Shown here piece by piece: positions 43,637 to 51,792 of a stretch of DNA of 64,000 bases. How positions within the stretch are numbered: the first letter of the stretch is position 1; every line of letters starts with the position of its first letter. The notes beneath the pieces were generated by a model. It did no database searches and was not told the DNA's origin. It saw nothing but the letters and a program-made list of their open reading frames with translations. The position numbers were made by a program, and so were the translations under genes. This stretch comes from Dethiosulfovibrio salsuginis. GTDB taxonomy: Bacteria > Synergistota > Synergistia > Synergistales > Dethiosulfovibrionaceae. Where the stretch lies: the NCBI RefSeq assembly GCF_900177735.1, contig NZ_FXBB01000004.1, positions 42,080-106,079 on the forward strand. Reading direction: 5' to 3'.

Positions 43637-44934
43637 GAGATATCACCTCCGAATGTCATTATAAATGGGACAAGTTCTCCTTCGATTCTCTTCAGCGTAG
43701 CTACCTTTACGGCGTAATCGCTTAGAGCCGCTGCGTGTTCCTGTCTGGCTTTGGTGTAGGACGCCTGGGCATCGAGGACGTCGATCTGAGAGCTGACTCC
43801 CTCCCTGTAGCCAACCTGGGATAGTCTGAGGGACTCGGAGGCCAGCTGGAGGTCCAAAGAGGTGGAGTTCACCGTCTCCTCGGCGGTCTCCAGGTCGAGC
43901 CAGGCCTGGGCCACGTCGCTGACTATAGCCTCCTTCAGTCGCTCAAGCTCCAGTTCCTGCTGGCGGTAGATGGCCTTTTGCTGGATGATTTTGCCTTTTG
44001 TCTCGTTTCGGTCCAGAAGTGGTATGTCCACCTCCAGGGCTATTTTCCAGTCGTCGTCTTCGTCTCCGTTAGCCGCTTTCGGGTCGTCCCAGGTGTAGGA
44101 GGCCTTGAGGTCGACTTTGGGCCTCAGGCCGCTGGCGGCGACTTGGATCTCGTCTTTCTGGACGGAGAGAGAGGCTATAGCGGCCCGGAGGTCGTTGCGG
44201 TTGTTCATGGCTCTCGCCAGCGAGTCCTGTCTATCGCCGGAGTACATGGTGTATTTTAGCTCTCCCTGAAACTCTATCTCCGAGTGAGGGTCGAGTCTCA
44301 AGGTGGTCAGAAGGGCTATTTTCGCCGATTCTAAGCCGTTCTCCGCCGCTATGAGCTGGGTCCTGTAGCTGCTCATCTGCTGTTCCGCCCTGGTCACCTC
44401 GAAGCGGTTTGCCACCCCGAGGGCCTCTTTTTTTACCACCTCTTTAAGGTGGTTTTCGGCGAAGGAGAGGGAGTCTCTGGCGGCGGCAACGTTTTCTCTC
44501 AGGTGAAGTATGTTGGAGAATTGCCTTATGACCACCAGAGCTACCGCCTCTTTCTGGTTCTCGACGGATTGGACCACCGAGACCTCGTAGGCCTGAGACT
44601 GACGGAGAAGGGCCGTCGCCTTTCCTCCGGTGTAGAGGGGCTGAGTCACCGTCAGAGACGCACCGTAGGCGTCTCTCTGCCCCGCCAAAGCGTAGTTGCC
44701 GTCCTTTCTGGTGTAGTTAAATCCCAGGTTAAGAGATGGCAGCAAGGCGGATTCCGCCACTATTTTAGCTGCGTCGCTTTTTTTTGTATCCTCCAGGGCT
44801 TTTAGGACGTCGATGTCCTTATCCAGAGCGGTCTGTACCGCCTCCTGGAGGGTCAGGTCCACAGCCAGGGCAGGCATAGCCCATAGCAGAGTGACTACCG
44901 TTGCCAGAAGGCAGGTTGCTTTTTTTGAGTTCAT
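43633..44934 (-). CDS. TolC-family outer membrane efflux protein
   Basis: This 433-residue protein has a signal peptide (ATVVTLLWAMPALA) and two tandem outer-membrane efflux protein repeats with long amphipathic helices. It includes LGFNYTRKDGNYALAGQRDAYG (beta-barrel strand) and LRLSQVGYREGVSSQIDVLDAQASY, a classic TolC motif. It forms the outer-membrane channel of the efflux system and shows that the cell has an outer membrane. It overlaps both neighbours by four bases. Confidence 0.93.
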   Translation of the reverse strand: MNSKKATCLLATVVTLLWAMPALAVDLTLQEAVQTALDKDIDVLKALEDTKKSDAAKIVAESALLPSLNLGFNYTRKDGNYALAGQRDAYGASLTVTQPLYTGGKATALLRQSQAYEVSVVQSVENQKEAVALVVIRQFSNILHLRENVAAARDSLSFAENHLKEVVKKEALGVANRFEVTRAEQQMSSYRTQLIAAENGLESAKIALLTTLRLDPHSEIEFQGELKYTMYSGDRQDSLARAMNNRNDLRAAIASLSVQKDEIQVAASGLRPKVDLKASYTWDDPKAANGDEDDDWKIALEVDIPLLDRNETKGKIIQQKAIYRQQELELERLKEAIVSDVAQAWLDLETAEETVNSTSLDLQLASESLRLSQVGYREGVSSQIDVLDAQASYTKARQEHAAALSDYAVKVATLKRIEGELVPFIMTFGGDIS

Positions 44935-47900
44935 TGAGCCTGTTCGCTCCTCTCCAATGTTATCGATCTCTTGGGAAGGTTTCCGGAAGCCGCCATCCTT
45001 CTGCCTCTTATTACGGCGGATATTTTGGAGAACATCCTTTTCGTTTTATCCGATATGTCGTCCACTATGAGGTATATGACCGGTATTACAACCAGTGTCA
45101 GGAGGGTGGAGGTAATGAGTCCCCCTATTACCGCTACCGACATAGGCTGTCTGATCTCTCCTCCCTCGCTGAGCCCTAGGGCTATAGGCAACATTCCGAC
45201 CATAGTCGAGCAGGTGGTCATCAGGATCGGCCTCATCCTCAGTGGTGCGGCCTCCAGTATGGCGGAGACCTTGTCCAGGCCCTGCTCCCGTCTTTGGTTG
45301 GTGAAGTCCACCAGGAGTATGGCGTTATTGACGACGATCCCTACTAAGAGGATTATTCCCATAAAACTCATGACGCTGAGCCTGACGTTCACCAGCAGCA
45401 ACAGTCCGAAGGCCCCTGCGGTCATAAGGGGCAGGGAGAACATGACCGTTAGGGGGTGGAGGAACGACTCGAACTGAACCGCCATGACCATGTAGACCAG
45501 CATTATGGCGAAGGCCAGGGCGGTGACAAGCGACGCGAAGCTCTCTTTCATCGTCTCGGTATCTCCAGCCGGCGACATGGTGACCGATCCGTCCGCTGGG
45601 GCGTATTTTCTGAAGACCTCTTCCATCTGGACTATGCCCTCTCCCGGGGCGATTCCGCTCGTGTTAGCCCCTATTTCTAAGGATCTTTGTCTGTTGTGTC
45701 TCTTTATGACGTTAGGTGCCAGCTCCATCTGAGGGGTTATGAGCCCCGGTAGCTTGATGAGGCTGCCGTCCCCTCCTCTGATCGCTATGTCCGAGACCTT
45801 GTCGGGAGTGTTTCTGTCCCCTTCGTCCGCCCTGAGTCGGATGTCGTATCGATATCCGCCTTCTTTGTAGCTTCCGGCGTTGGTCCCTCCAAAGTAGGTC
45901 TTTATCTCAGTTGAGAGGCTGCGGATGCTTATCCCCAGGTCGTCTGCCAGGTTTCGATCTATAGCCAGGTTTATCCTGGGTTTGTTCATCCTAAGGTCGG
46001 TCGTTATGTCCACCAGGCCGGTGCTTCCCTTGAGGAGGTCTGCTTTCATCGATTCTCCTATTTTGGCAAGCTCCTCAGAGCTGTTACCCTGGAGCACCAG
46101 GGATATATCCGATCCTCCCCAGTTGCCCATTATAACGTCGACGTCTCGATAGACCGAGAATTTCTTCCTGTATTCCCCCATTATAGCGTTGACAGGAGGC
46201 CTTTGGTCTCTGGGGACAAGCTCAATGTTGAGGGTTCCCTTGTAGACCTCGCCGCCCTGGCCTGATCCAGCCGTCCCGTAGGTGTATACAACTCTGGGGT
46301 CTTTCCCCACCAGGTTTCCCGCCTTGAGGAGGAACGCCTCAGTCTGCTGGAGGGATGCGTCAGCCGGAAGCTCAAAGTCTATCTTAAATCTTCCTTTGTC
46401 TTCGCTTGGGAAAAATTCTGTGCCAAGCTTTGTTGACATCCATATACCCGATGCGAAAACACCTATGCCGACGGCGATGGTGATGATTTTGTGCCGTACC
46501 GCCGCTTTGAGGAGCCCCGAGTAGAGTCTTTCAAGGCCGATAAGAGGGGCCTCCATGATCCGAGATAGCCTGGTGTCACTCTGTCTTCCCAGTATCCTGG
46601 AGCACAGGAATGGAGTCAGGGTCAAGGAGAGGCAGAGGGATATGAGAATGGTCATGGCTACGGTTATGCCGAAGGTGTAGAAGAAGCGTCCTATGATGCC
46701 GCTCATGAAGGCAACGGGCAAAAACACAGCCATAGTGGTCGCCGCTCCCGCTAAGACGGAGAATCCGACCTCCGATGTGCCGTCCGCCGCCGATCTTATG
46801 CCCGTTTTGCCCATCTCCCTGTGGCGATGTACGTTCTCCATGACGACGGTAGTGCTGTCCACCACCATCCCGACCGCCAAGGACAGGCCGAGCATGCTCA
46901 TGTTGTTTATGGTTATCCCCATGGATTTCAGGACCACCATGCTTCCCAGCAGGCAGACCGGTATCGTTACAACCGCCACGAAGGTAGCCCTTATGGTCCG
47001 CAGGAACAGGAACATTATGACCGACGTCATCATTATTCCTATCAGGATGTCTCCCTTTACGCCGCTCATAGATCTTTGAATGAACCGTGATGAATCCTGA
47101 ACTACCTCAAGGGTTACGCCCTTAGGTGCGGTTGCCTGTAGTTTGTCCACCATCTTTCTGACATCCTGGGCCAAAGCTACCTCGTTGGTGCCCCTTTGCT
47201 TTCTTATCTGGATCAGTATGGTGGGATCTCCGTTGAAAAGCGCTACGCTCCTTTTGTCGGTGAAGCCGTCCTCGACCCTGGCGACGTCCCTGAGCCTGAC
47301 CAGTGCTCCGTCCACTCTGGCCACCACCATGTCCTTCAGTGCGTCTATGGAGGTGTACTCCCCTGCCAACCTTATGCCGTATTCCTGGGAGTCCGATTCT
47401 ATTCTGCCCGCCGGGAGCTCTACGTGCTTTTCGTGGATGGCGTTTTTGACGTCAGTAGCTGTGAGGTCTCTGGCCTGTAGGGCGGCTGGATTGAGCCATA
47501 TCCTTATCTCCCTTTCCCTGAGCCCGACGGTCTGAGCGTTGCCGACCCCTTTGACCGTCTGGAGTCTCTGCTTGGCCACCTTGTCGACGTAGGTCGCGGT
47601 GGTTTTCTCGTCCGAGTCGCTCTTGACCGCTATGGTCATAACTGCCATGTCCGAAAAACTGAACTTGTCGACCACAGGGTCGTCGGCCTCGTCAGGAAGA
47701 CTTCCCTTTGCCAGGTTGACCTTGGCCCTGACGTCCGAGGCAGCCACGTCCACGTCCTTGTCAAGTTCGAACTCTATGGCTATAATCGACGAGCCCTCGT
47801 AGCTGCTGGAGTCGATGTTCTTTATGCCGTCTATGGTATTTATCCGTTCCTCCAGGACGTCGGTCACGTCGTTGTCCATGACCGCAGGGCTGGCCCCTTC

Positions 47901-48056
47901 CATGGTGGTGGTCACCATTACGAAGGGGAAGTCCACGTTAGGCATCCTCTCCACTCCCATTGTGTTGAGTGAAAACAGTCCAAAGATTATCAGGGCCAAG
48001 GTGGCTATGATAACCGTCACCGGACGTTTCAGCGCAGTCTCTATGAGGCCTCTCAT
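44931..48056 (-). CDS. RND family multidrug efflux pump (HAE1/AcrB-like)
   Basis: This 1041-residue inner-membrane pump has TM1 (about 11-28), a large periplasmic porter domain, TM2-6 with the proton-relay segment AVGMVVDSTTVVMENVHRH (the second acid of AcrB's D-D pair reads S-T here), a second porter domain, and TM8-12 with MGIILLVGIVVNNAILLVDF. Length is normal. The sequence fits the HAE1/MexF-like group that exports hydrophobic drugs or solvents. Substrate unknown. The start overlaps the tetR stop by four bases (ATGA) and the end overlaps tolC. Confidence 0.93.
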   Translation of the reverse strand: MRGLIETALKRPVTVIIATLALIIFGLFSLNTMGVERMPNVDFPFVMVTTTMEGASPAVMDNDVTDVLEERINTIDGIKNIDSSSYEGSSIIAIEFELDKDVDVAASDVRAKVNLAKGSLPDEADDPVVDKFSFSDMAVMTIAVKSDSDEKTTATYVDKVAKQRLQTVKGVGNAQTVGLREREIRIWLNPAALQARDLTATDVKNAIHEKHVELPAGRIESDSQEYGIRLAGEYTSIDALKDMVVARVDGALVRLRDVARVEDGFTDKRSVALFNGDPTILIQIRKQRGTNEVALAQDVRKMVDKLQATAPKGVTLEVVQDSSRFIQRSMSGVKGDILIGIMMTSVIMFLFLRTIRATFVAVVTIPVCLLGSMVVLKSMGITINNMSMLGLSLAVGMVVDSTTVVMENVHRHREMGKTGIRSAADGTSEVGFSVLAGAATTMAVFLPVAFMSGIIGRFFYTFGITVAMTILISLCLSLTLTPFLCSRILGRQSDTRLSRIMEAPLIGLERLYSGLLKAAVRHKIITIAVGIGVFASGIWMSTKLGTEFFPSEDKGRFKIDFELPADASLQQTEAFLLKAGNLVGKDPRVVYTYGTAGSGQGGEVYKGTLNIELVPRDQRPPVNAIMGEYRKKFSVYRDVDVIMGNWGGSDISLVLQGNSSEELAKIGESMKADLLKGSTGLVDITTDLRMNKPRINLAIDRNLADDLGISIRSLSTEIKTYFGGTNAGSYKEGGYRYDIRLRADEGDRNTPDKVSDIAIRGGDGSLIKLPGLITPQMELAPNVIKRHNRQRSLEIGANTSGIAPGEGIVQMEEVFRKYAPADGSVTMSPAGDTETMKESFASLVTALAFAIMLVYMVMAVQFESFLHPLTVMFSLPLMTAGAFGLLLLVNVRLSVMSFMGIILLVGIVVNNAILLVDFTNQRREQGLDKVSAILEAAPLRMRPILMTTCSTMVGMLPIALGLSEGGEIRQPMSVAVIGGLITSTLLTLVVIPVIYLIVDDISDKTKRMFSKISAVIRGRRMAASGNLPKRSITLERSEQAQ

Positions 48057-48685
48057 TCTCTATCTCCCCGTTTCACTATGCCGTCGAATAACAGGGACCT
48101 GAAAGTCCCTATTAGCTTTTCCCTGTCCATAGGCTTTTCAAAAAGCGTTACCTGTCTCATCGCCTCTATTATCCCGCCCTGTATCATCGTAGCTGCGGCC
48201 CCAGGATCTACGTCTTTAATCTCTCCGGAGCTTATCCCCTCGGTTATAAGTCCGGCGAGTATGTTGTGTATCTTTAGGGGCACTATGTTAGGGTCGGTCA
48301 GCTTATCCAGCGTAAAACACCGGTCCATCATGTGTCCTACGATAATGGCCCTTATGAGCTTTGCGTTGAGGTAAAGGTCCTCCAAGGCGAGGACGACGAA
48401 CCTGTCCAACCTCTCTAAGGCGGTTCCGTTCCCTGACGCTATCCTCTGAAGTGCGTCGATGTACGGTTGAGAGAGCTTTCCCCTAAGGGAGGCCATTAGC
48501 TCCGTCTTGTCCTGAAAGTAGTTGTATATGGTCCCCTTGGCTACCCCTGCCCTGGCGGCCACCCTGTCCATGGTGGTCCCGTCCCACCCGTGTTCCGCCA
48601 GGACCATCCTGGTTGCCTCGAGAAGGCTTTCCCTCATTATGTCCTCCAGCAGCTCTTTTCTCTTTTTGTTGATCTTTCCCGCCAC
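48053..48685 (-). CDS. TetR/AcrR family repressor of the efflux operon
   Basis: In this 210-residue regulator, the N-terminal helix-turn-helix (LLEATRMVLAEHGWDGTTMDRVAARAGVAKGTIYNYFQDKTELM, residues about 17-60) is textbook TetR. The C-terminal ligand-binding domain is helical. It begins with KINKKRKELLEDI. It is the first gene of the operon, so it should repress itself and the pump until the pump substrate binds. The upstream promoter contains repeated TTGACC-type elements that may be its operator. Confidence 0.92.
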   Translation of the reverse strand: MAGKINKKRKELLEDIMRESLLEATRMVLAEHGWDGTTMDRVAARAGVAKGTIYNYFQDKTELMASLRGKLSQPYIDALQRIASGNGTALERLDRFVVLALEDLYLNAKLIRAIIVGHMMDRCFTLDKLTDPNIVPLKIHNILAGLITEGISSGEIKDVDPGAAATMIQGGIIEAMRQVTLFEKPMDREKLIGTFRSLLFDGIVKRGDRE

Positions 48686-48720
48686 GCCCTCACCTCTCTT
48701 TGTCCCGATGAACGTTGGTC

Positions 48721-48749
48721 ATTGTACTGACTATCGGTCAACAGGTCAA
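48721..48749 (-). promoter_or_regulatory. Efflux operon promoter with candidate TetR operator
   Basis: On the reverse strand, TTGACC (48749-48744), 17 bp, TACAAT (48726-48721). TTGACC repeats just inside the spacer, and GGTCA recurs as TGACC after the -10. This gives three TGACC units and a TCAGTACAATGA centre covering the polymerase site. Confidence 0.55.
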
Positions 48750-48762
48750 CGTAAAAAAACGT

Positions 48763-48803
48763 AAAAAGAACGGCCTCTCCGTTGTGTTAGAGGGGCCGTT
48801 CTC
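48763..48803 (-). terminator. Terminator after the eda remnant
   Basis: AGAACGGCC...GGCCGTTCT with a T run on the reverse strand (TTTTTAC), placed between the eda remnant and the efflux promoter. Confidence 0.65.
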
Positions 48804-48816
48804 AGTAGTTTTCTCT

Positions 48817-49110
48817 TCAAGAAGTCCTTTTGCGGGGTGTTTCTCCGATACCGAGGCCTAGCTTCTGGCTACCGCCTCGATTTCTCCTCCGGCTGAGCCG
48901 GTGAATGCCTGTGTTATCTCTGGACCCGTCCAGATGCGTCTCCACCGCCCCTGGGATCGTCATGGTCACCTCGATGGCTCTGATGCCCCCCTTATACACA
49001 GCGTTCGACAGGGCCATTCCCTGTTTTTCGTCCTTTCCCCTGATAACCGCTACGATTCCCGATTCACCTATGGCCCTCAGGATATCGCCTTTGCCCTCCG
49101 GCACGGTCAT
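48817..49110 (-). pseudogene. eda: Truncated 2-keto-3-deoxy-6-phosphogluconate aldolase
   Basis: The first 55 or so codons are typical KDPG/KHG aldolase (DILRAIGESGIVAVIRGKDEKQG, GGIRAIEVTMTIPGAVE). After that the frame turns into basic non-family sequence and stops at residue 97, versus about 210 normally. Both later halves, including the Schiff-base Lys, are missing. In the +1 frame a different open stretch (IWTGPEITQAFTGSAGGEIEA, ending at 48858) looks like the tail of another gene, so an internal deletion joining two genes is likely. The ATG has AAGGAGGAAG and overlaps the iclR stop (ATGA), showing that an iclR-eda operon once existed. Confidence 0.75.
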
Positions 49111-49889
49111 CTTCCTCCTTCTACTTGGTCTGTTCCGTCTATAAGCTTGGAGATATTCTCCGCCGCTTTCTTGACCGCCTCTCCCAGGGACGGCACGTCC
49201 CCTTCGTCCAGCCTGTAGGCCGGGATAGAGACGCTTATGGCCCCTATGGGGCGATGCTTTCCCCTCAGGATGGCCGAGCCTATACACCTTATGCCTTCCT
49301 CGTTTTCCTGGTTTTCCCAGCCGTAGCCCCTGAGCCGTATATCGTCCAAAAGGGCCTCCAGTTCCTCCCTTGTGGCTATGGTGGAGGTCGTCTTTTTCTC
49401 GAAAGTCGCTTTTTCCAGGTAGCTATCAAGAGATTCTTTATCCATAGCCGCCATTATGGACCGACCGGCGGCGGTGGTGTGGAGGCAGAGCTCCGCCCCT
49501 ATGCGGGACCTCATGCCCACAGGATGGGGACTCTCGAGCTTGTCGACGTAGTAGGCGGTCTCTCCGTCGTAGGCTGTCAGGTGAACCGTCTCCTTTGTGG
49601 CCTCCCACAGCTTTTTTATCACCGGATGGGCGAGGTGGGGCAGCACCGATCTGGCCCTAAAAGAGTCGGACCAGTAGAGCACCGCCGGGCCGATAGAGTA
49701 TCCTCCGTCGTCCCCCTGGACAACGACCTTTTTGTTCCCAAGGGTCTGGAGTATTCGGTGTACCGTGGCTTTAGGCAGACCTGTTCCCTCGGCTATATCG
49801 GTTATTCCGGTCCTGCCGGGGGTCCTGGCCATATGGTCCAGCACCCCAAGGGCCCTCTCTAAAACACGGATTCCTCCGTTTTCGGACAT
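49107..49889 (-). CDS. IclR family transcriptional regulator
   Basis: This 260-residue regulator has a winged helix-turn-helix (residues about 8-60: VLERALGVLDHMAR, GITDIAEGTGLPKATVHRILQTL). The IclR effector domain follows (YYVDKLESPHPVGMRSRIGAELCLHTTAAGRSIMAAM to GYGWENQENEEGIRCIGSAILRG), with LHTTAAGR typical. Such regulators often control sugar-acid catabolism (KdgR type), which fits the adjoining eda remnant. With the target operon apparently lost here, its present targets are unclear. Confidence 0.9.
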   Translation of the reverse strand: MSENGGIRVLERALGVLDHMARTPGRTGITDIAEGTGLPKATVHRILQTLGNKKVVVQGDDGGYSIGPAVLYWSDSFRARSVLPHLAHPVIKKLWEATKETVHLTAYDGETAYYVDKLESPHPVGMRSRIGAELCLHTTAAGRSIMAAMDKESLDSYLEKATFEKKTTSTIATREELEALLDDIRLRGYGWENQENEEGIRCIGSAILRGKHRPIGAISVSIPAYRLDEGDVPSLGEAVKKAAENISKLIDGTDQVEGGR

Positions 49890-49988
49890 TTGTCTTTACC
49901 TCTCGGCATTAAGATTTGCCTGATGGAACAGATAAAGCATATCTCTCAAAGCCAGTTCCGTCAAGAGTTTATCCTTTTCACTGAATGG

Positions 49989-50023
49989 AAAAAGGCGAAG
50001 ATCTCAAGGATCTTCGCCTTTTT
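49989..50023. terminator. Strong bidirectional terminator
   Basis: AAAAAGGCGAAGATC-TCAAG-GATCTTCGCCTTTTT, a perfect 15-bp stem between the flavin reductase end and the iclR promoter region. Confidence 0.85.
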
Positions 50024-50025
50024 GG

Positions 50026-50044
50026 GGGTGTCTCTAAAAACTCA
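50026..50044 (-). repeat. Solo end of the MITE-like repeat (copy H)
   Basis: GGGTGTCTCTAAAAACTCA matches the terminal inverted repeat of the repeat family, but no partner end or internal module lies nearby. It abuts the terminator, and on the reverse strand it supplies the TGA stop of the flavin reductase gene. Confidence 0.65.
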
Positions 50045-50629
50045 CTTTTTATCCCCCTTTATGAGGGTCTTGCCTATGGAGTAGGCCCTGGCTATTTCCT
50101 CCCCAAGTCCGTAGTACCTGCCGAATCCCGGCATGAATATTATGGGCTTTACTATCTTGGGGTCCGGGCGGTTCTGCTTGTCCAGGCAGCTTTCGTCCAC
50201 AAAACAGGCCAGGACCTCACCTATGAACTGGACGTGAGAGCCTATTTCCACGGTCTGGACCAGTTTGCATTCGATGGAGATGGGAAACTCCTCGATGGTC
50301 GGAGCGTCCACGGAGGTCCCTCTCGTGGCTGTCAATCCTGTCATAGCGAACTTGTCGAACTCCGAGCCCGATATCATGCCGAAAAGGTCCGCCTCCGCAA
50401 CGAACCTCTCGGAGGGTATGTTTACCGTGAAGGCCTTTCGCTCCTCTAAGGCGAGAAAGGTGTGTCTCTCCCGCCTTACGGATATCGCAATGGAGGGCGG
50501 CGTTGAGGCACAGACTCCACCCCAGGCGGCGGCCATAGCGTTAGGTTTCCCCTCTCCGTCGTAGGTCGCCACTATCAGGTCCGGTGCGGGGTAAAGAGGG
50601 GTGGTGGTTTTCCCTATGTCTATTTTCAT
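50042..50629 (-). CDS. Flavin reductase family protein (FMN-binding split barrel)
   Basis: This 195-residue flavoprotein shows PAPDLIVATYDGEGKPNAMAAAW near the front (FMN-binding region), PSIAISVRRERHTFLALEERKAFTVNIPS, and SECK-type core IECKLVQTVEIGSHVQFIGEV, all typical of the flavin reductase/FMN-binding split-barrel family. Related proteins in anaerobes often bind FMN as flavoredoxins that pass electrons. The ATG at 50629 follows GAAAGGAGACATAATC; the frame extends 12 codons upstream without support. The last codons (KGDKK) and the stop lie at the solo repeat end, so the native C-terminus may have been altered. Confidence 0.88.
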   Translation of the reverse strand: MKIDIGKTTTPLYPAPDLIVATYDGEGKPNAMAAAWGGVCASTPPSIAISVRRERHTFLALEERKAFTVNIPSERFVAEADLFGMISGSEFDKFAMTGLTATRGTSVDAPTIEEFPISIECKLVQTVEIGSHVQFIGEVLACFVDESCLDKQNRPDPKIVKPIIFMPGFGRYYGLGEEIARAYSIGKTLIKGDKK

Positions 50630-50664
50630 GATTATGTCTCCTTTCCTACAGCGGTCGTGCCGCA

Positions 50665-50693
50665 TTGTGTTCCTATTGTACAGCTTCTATAAT
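50665..50693 (+). promoter_or_regulatory. Promoter of the binding protein-hybrid kinase operon
   Basis: TTGTGT (50665-50670), 17 bp, perfect TATAAT (50688-50693), about 68 bp before the start codon. Confidence 0.7.
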
Positions 50694-50760
50694 GGAACTG
50701 TGCGTCAGTGAAGACTTTGGAGTCCTTTATGGAGCGAGAGATCGGAGAGGAGTAGTTTTA

Positions 50761-51792
50761 ATGTTTAAAAAAAGTGTCCTGTTAGGAATAGTCCTGGCGG
50801 TGTTGTCGGTCCTGCCCCGAGGGGCCTTCGCTATGGAGATCTTCATGGTAGGCAGCTACCACCAGGGGGATATGTGCGGCCAGCCTCAGTACGATGCGGT
50901 GGTGGAGGCACTCAAACAGAGCGGGATTCCAGACCTGTCTTTTCGGGGATATTATCTCGATTCTCGACGGAGGTCCCCTCAGGAGATAGATGGCGATATC
51001 GAGGCCATAATAGGGGATATCAGGGAGTTAAAGCCCGCTATGGTGGTCACCGTAGACGATCTGGCTTTCGCCAGACTGTACGGAGAGGTCCTTAAACATC
51101 CCTCTATGTACTTGGTTTTCACCGGTCTTAACCGGTCGGTGGAGGAGTATAACAAGATCGAACCTTTCCTCGATCGCTCGGGAAGGCCGGATAAAAACGT
51201 CACCGGGGTTTTCGAGTATCTTTTTATGAAAGAGCAGATGGAGATGCTGGAGGTCCTTCTGGAGAGGCCGCTCGATAAGGTGGCGGTGCTCTACTCGAGG
51301 GATCCTGTAGGGATGATCATAAAGCAGCAGATAGAGGACGAGCTGAGCTCCACTCCTTACGGCGAGAAACTGCTGTTCTTCGGTGCCGATAGCTACGACG
51401 AGGTGATGGATGCAGCTAAGGTGGTAGGGGCCGACGATACTGTGGACGGCTGGATCCCCGCTACTATGTCCGTCCGAGATCGTTCCGGTGGCTTTATGAC
51501 CATGGCGGACCTGGTGGGGCCTATGATCTCCGTCATATCCAAGCCCGATCTGGCCCTTAACTCCTCCTTCACCGAGCTGGGATTCTACGGTGGGGTTAGC
51601 GTGGATTTCTACCAGATGGGTTTTCAGACCGGTATGATGGCAGCCAGGCTGCTTAAAGGCCATTCGATCAGCGATATTCCCGTAGAGGACGCCAGGGCCT
51701 CTATCATAGCGGTAAACAGAGGTCGGCTTTCGGACCTGGGAATAGGCCTTTCCCAGGAGTTTGCTGGCCTGGTAGATCAGTTTTTGGACTGA
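50761..51792 (+). CDS. ABC-type substrate-binding protein (TrpX/BmpA-like fold), sensor-associated
   Basis: This 343-residue secreted protein has a signal peptide (VLLGIVLAVLSVLPRGAFA), and the mature part starts MEIFMVGSYHQGDMCGQPQYD. DLVGPMISVISKPDLALNSSF and GGVSVDFYQMGFQTGMMAARLLKG resemble the ABC substrate-binding family DUF534/TrpX. The ATG at 50761 has GAGAGGAG; the frame is open 32 codons upstream through the promoter, so those are rejected. The stop overlaps the ATG of a hybrid kinase (TGATG), with no permease or ATPase gene nearby. It probably delivers a ligand to that kinase. Confidence 0.85.
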   Translation: MFKKSVLLGIVLAVLSVLPRGAFAMEIFMVGSYHQGDMCGQPQYDAVVEALKQSGIPDLSFRGYYLDSRRRSPQEIDGDIEAIIGDIRELKPAMVVTVDDLAFARLYGEVLKHPSMYLVFTGLNRSVEEYNKIEPFLDRSGRPDKNVTGVFEYLFMKEQMEMLEVLLERPLDKVAVLYSRDPVGMIIKQQIEDELSSTPYGEKLLFFGADSYDEVMDAAKVVGADDTVDGWIPATMSVRDRSGGFMTMADLVGPMISVISKPDLALNSSFTELGFYGGVSVDFYQMGFQTGMMAARLLKGHSISDIPVEDARASIIAVNRGRLSDLGIGLSQEFAGLVDQFLD

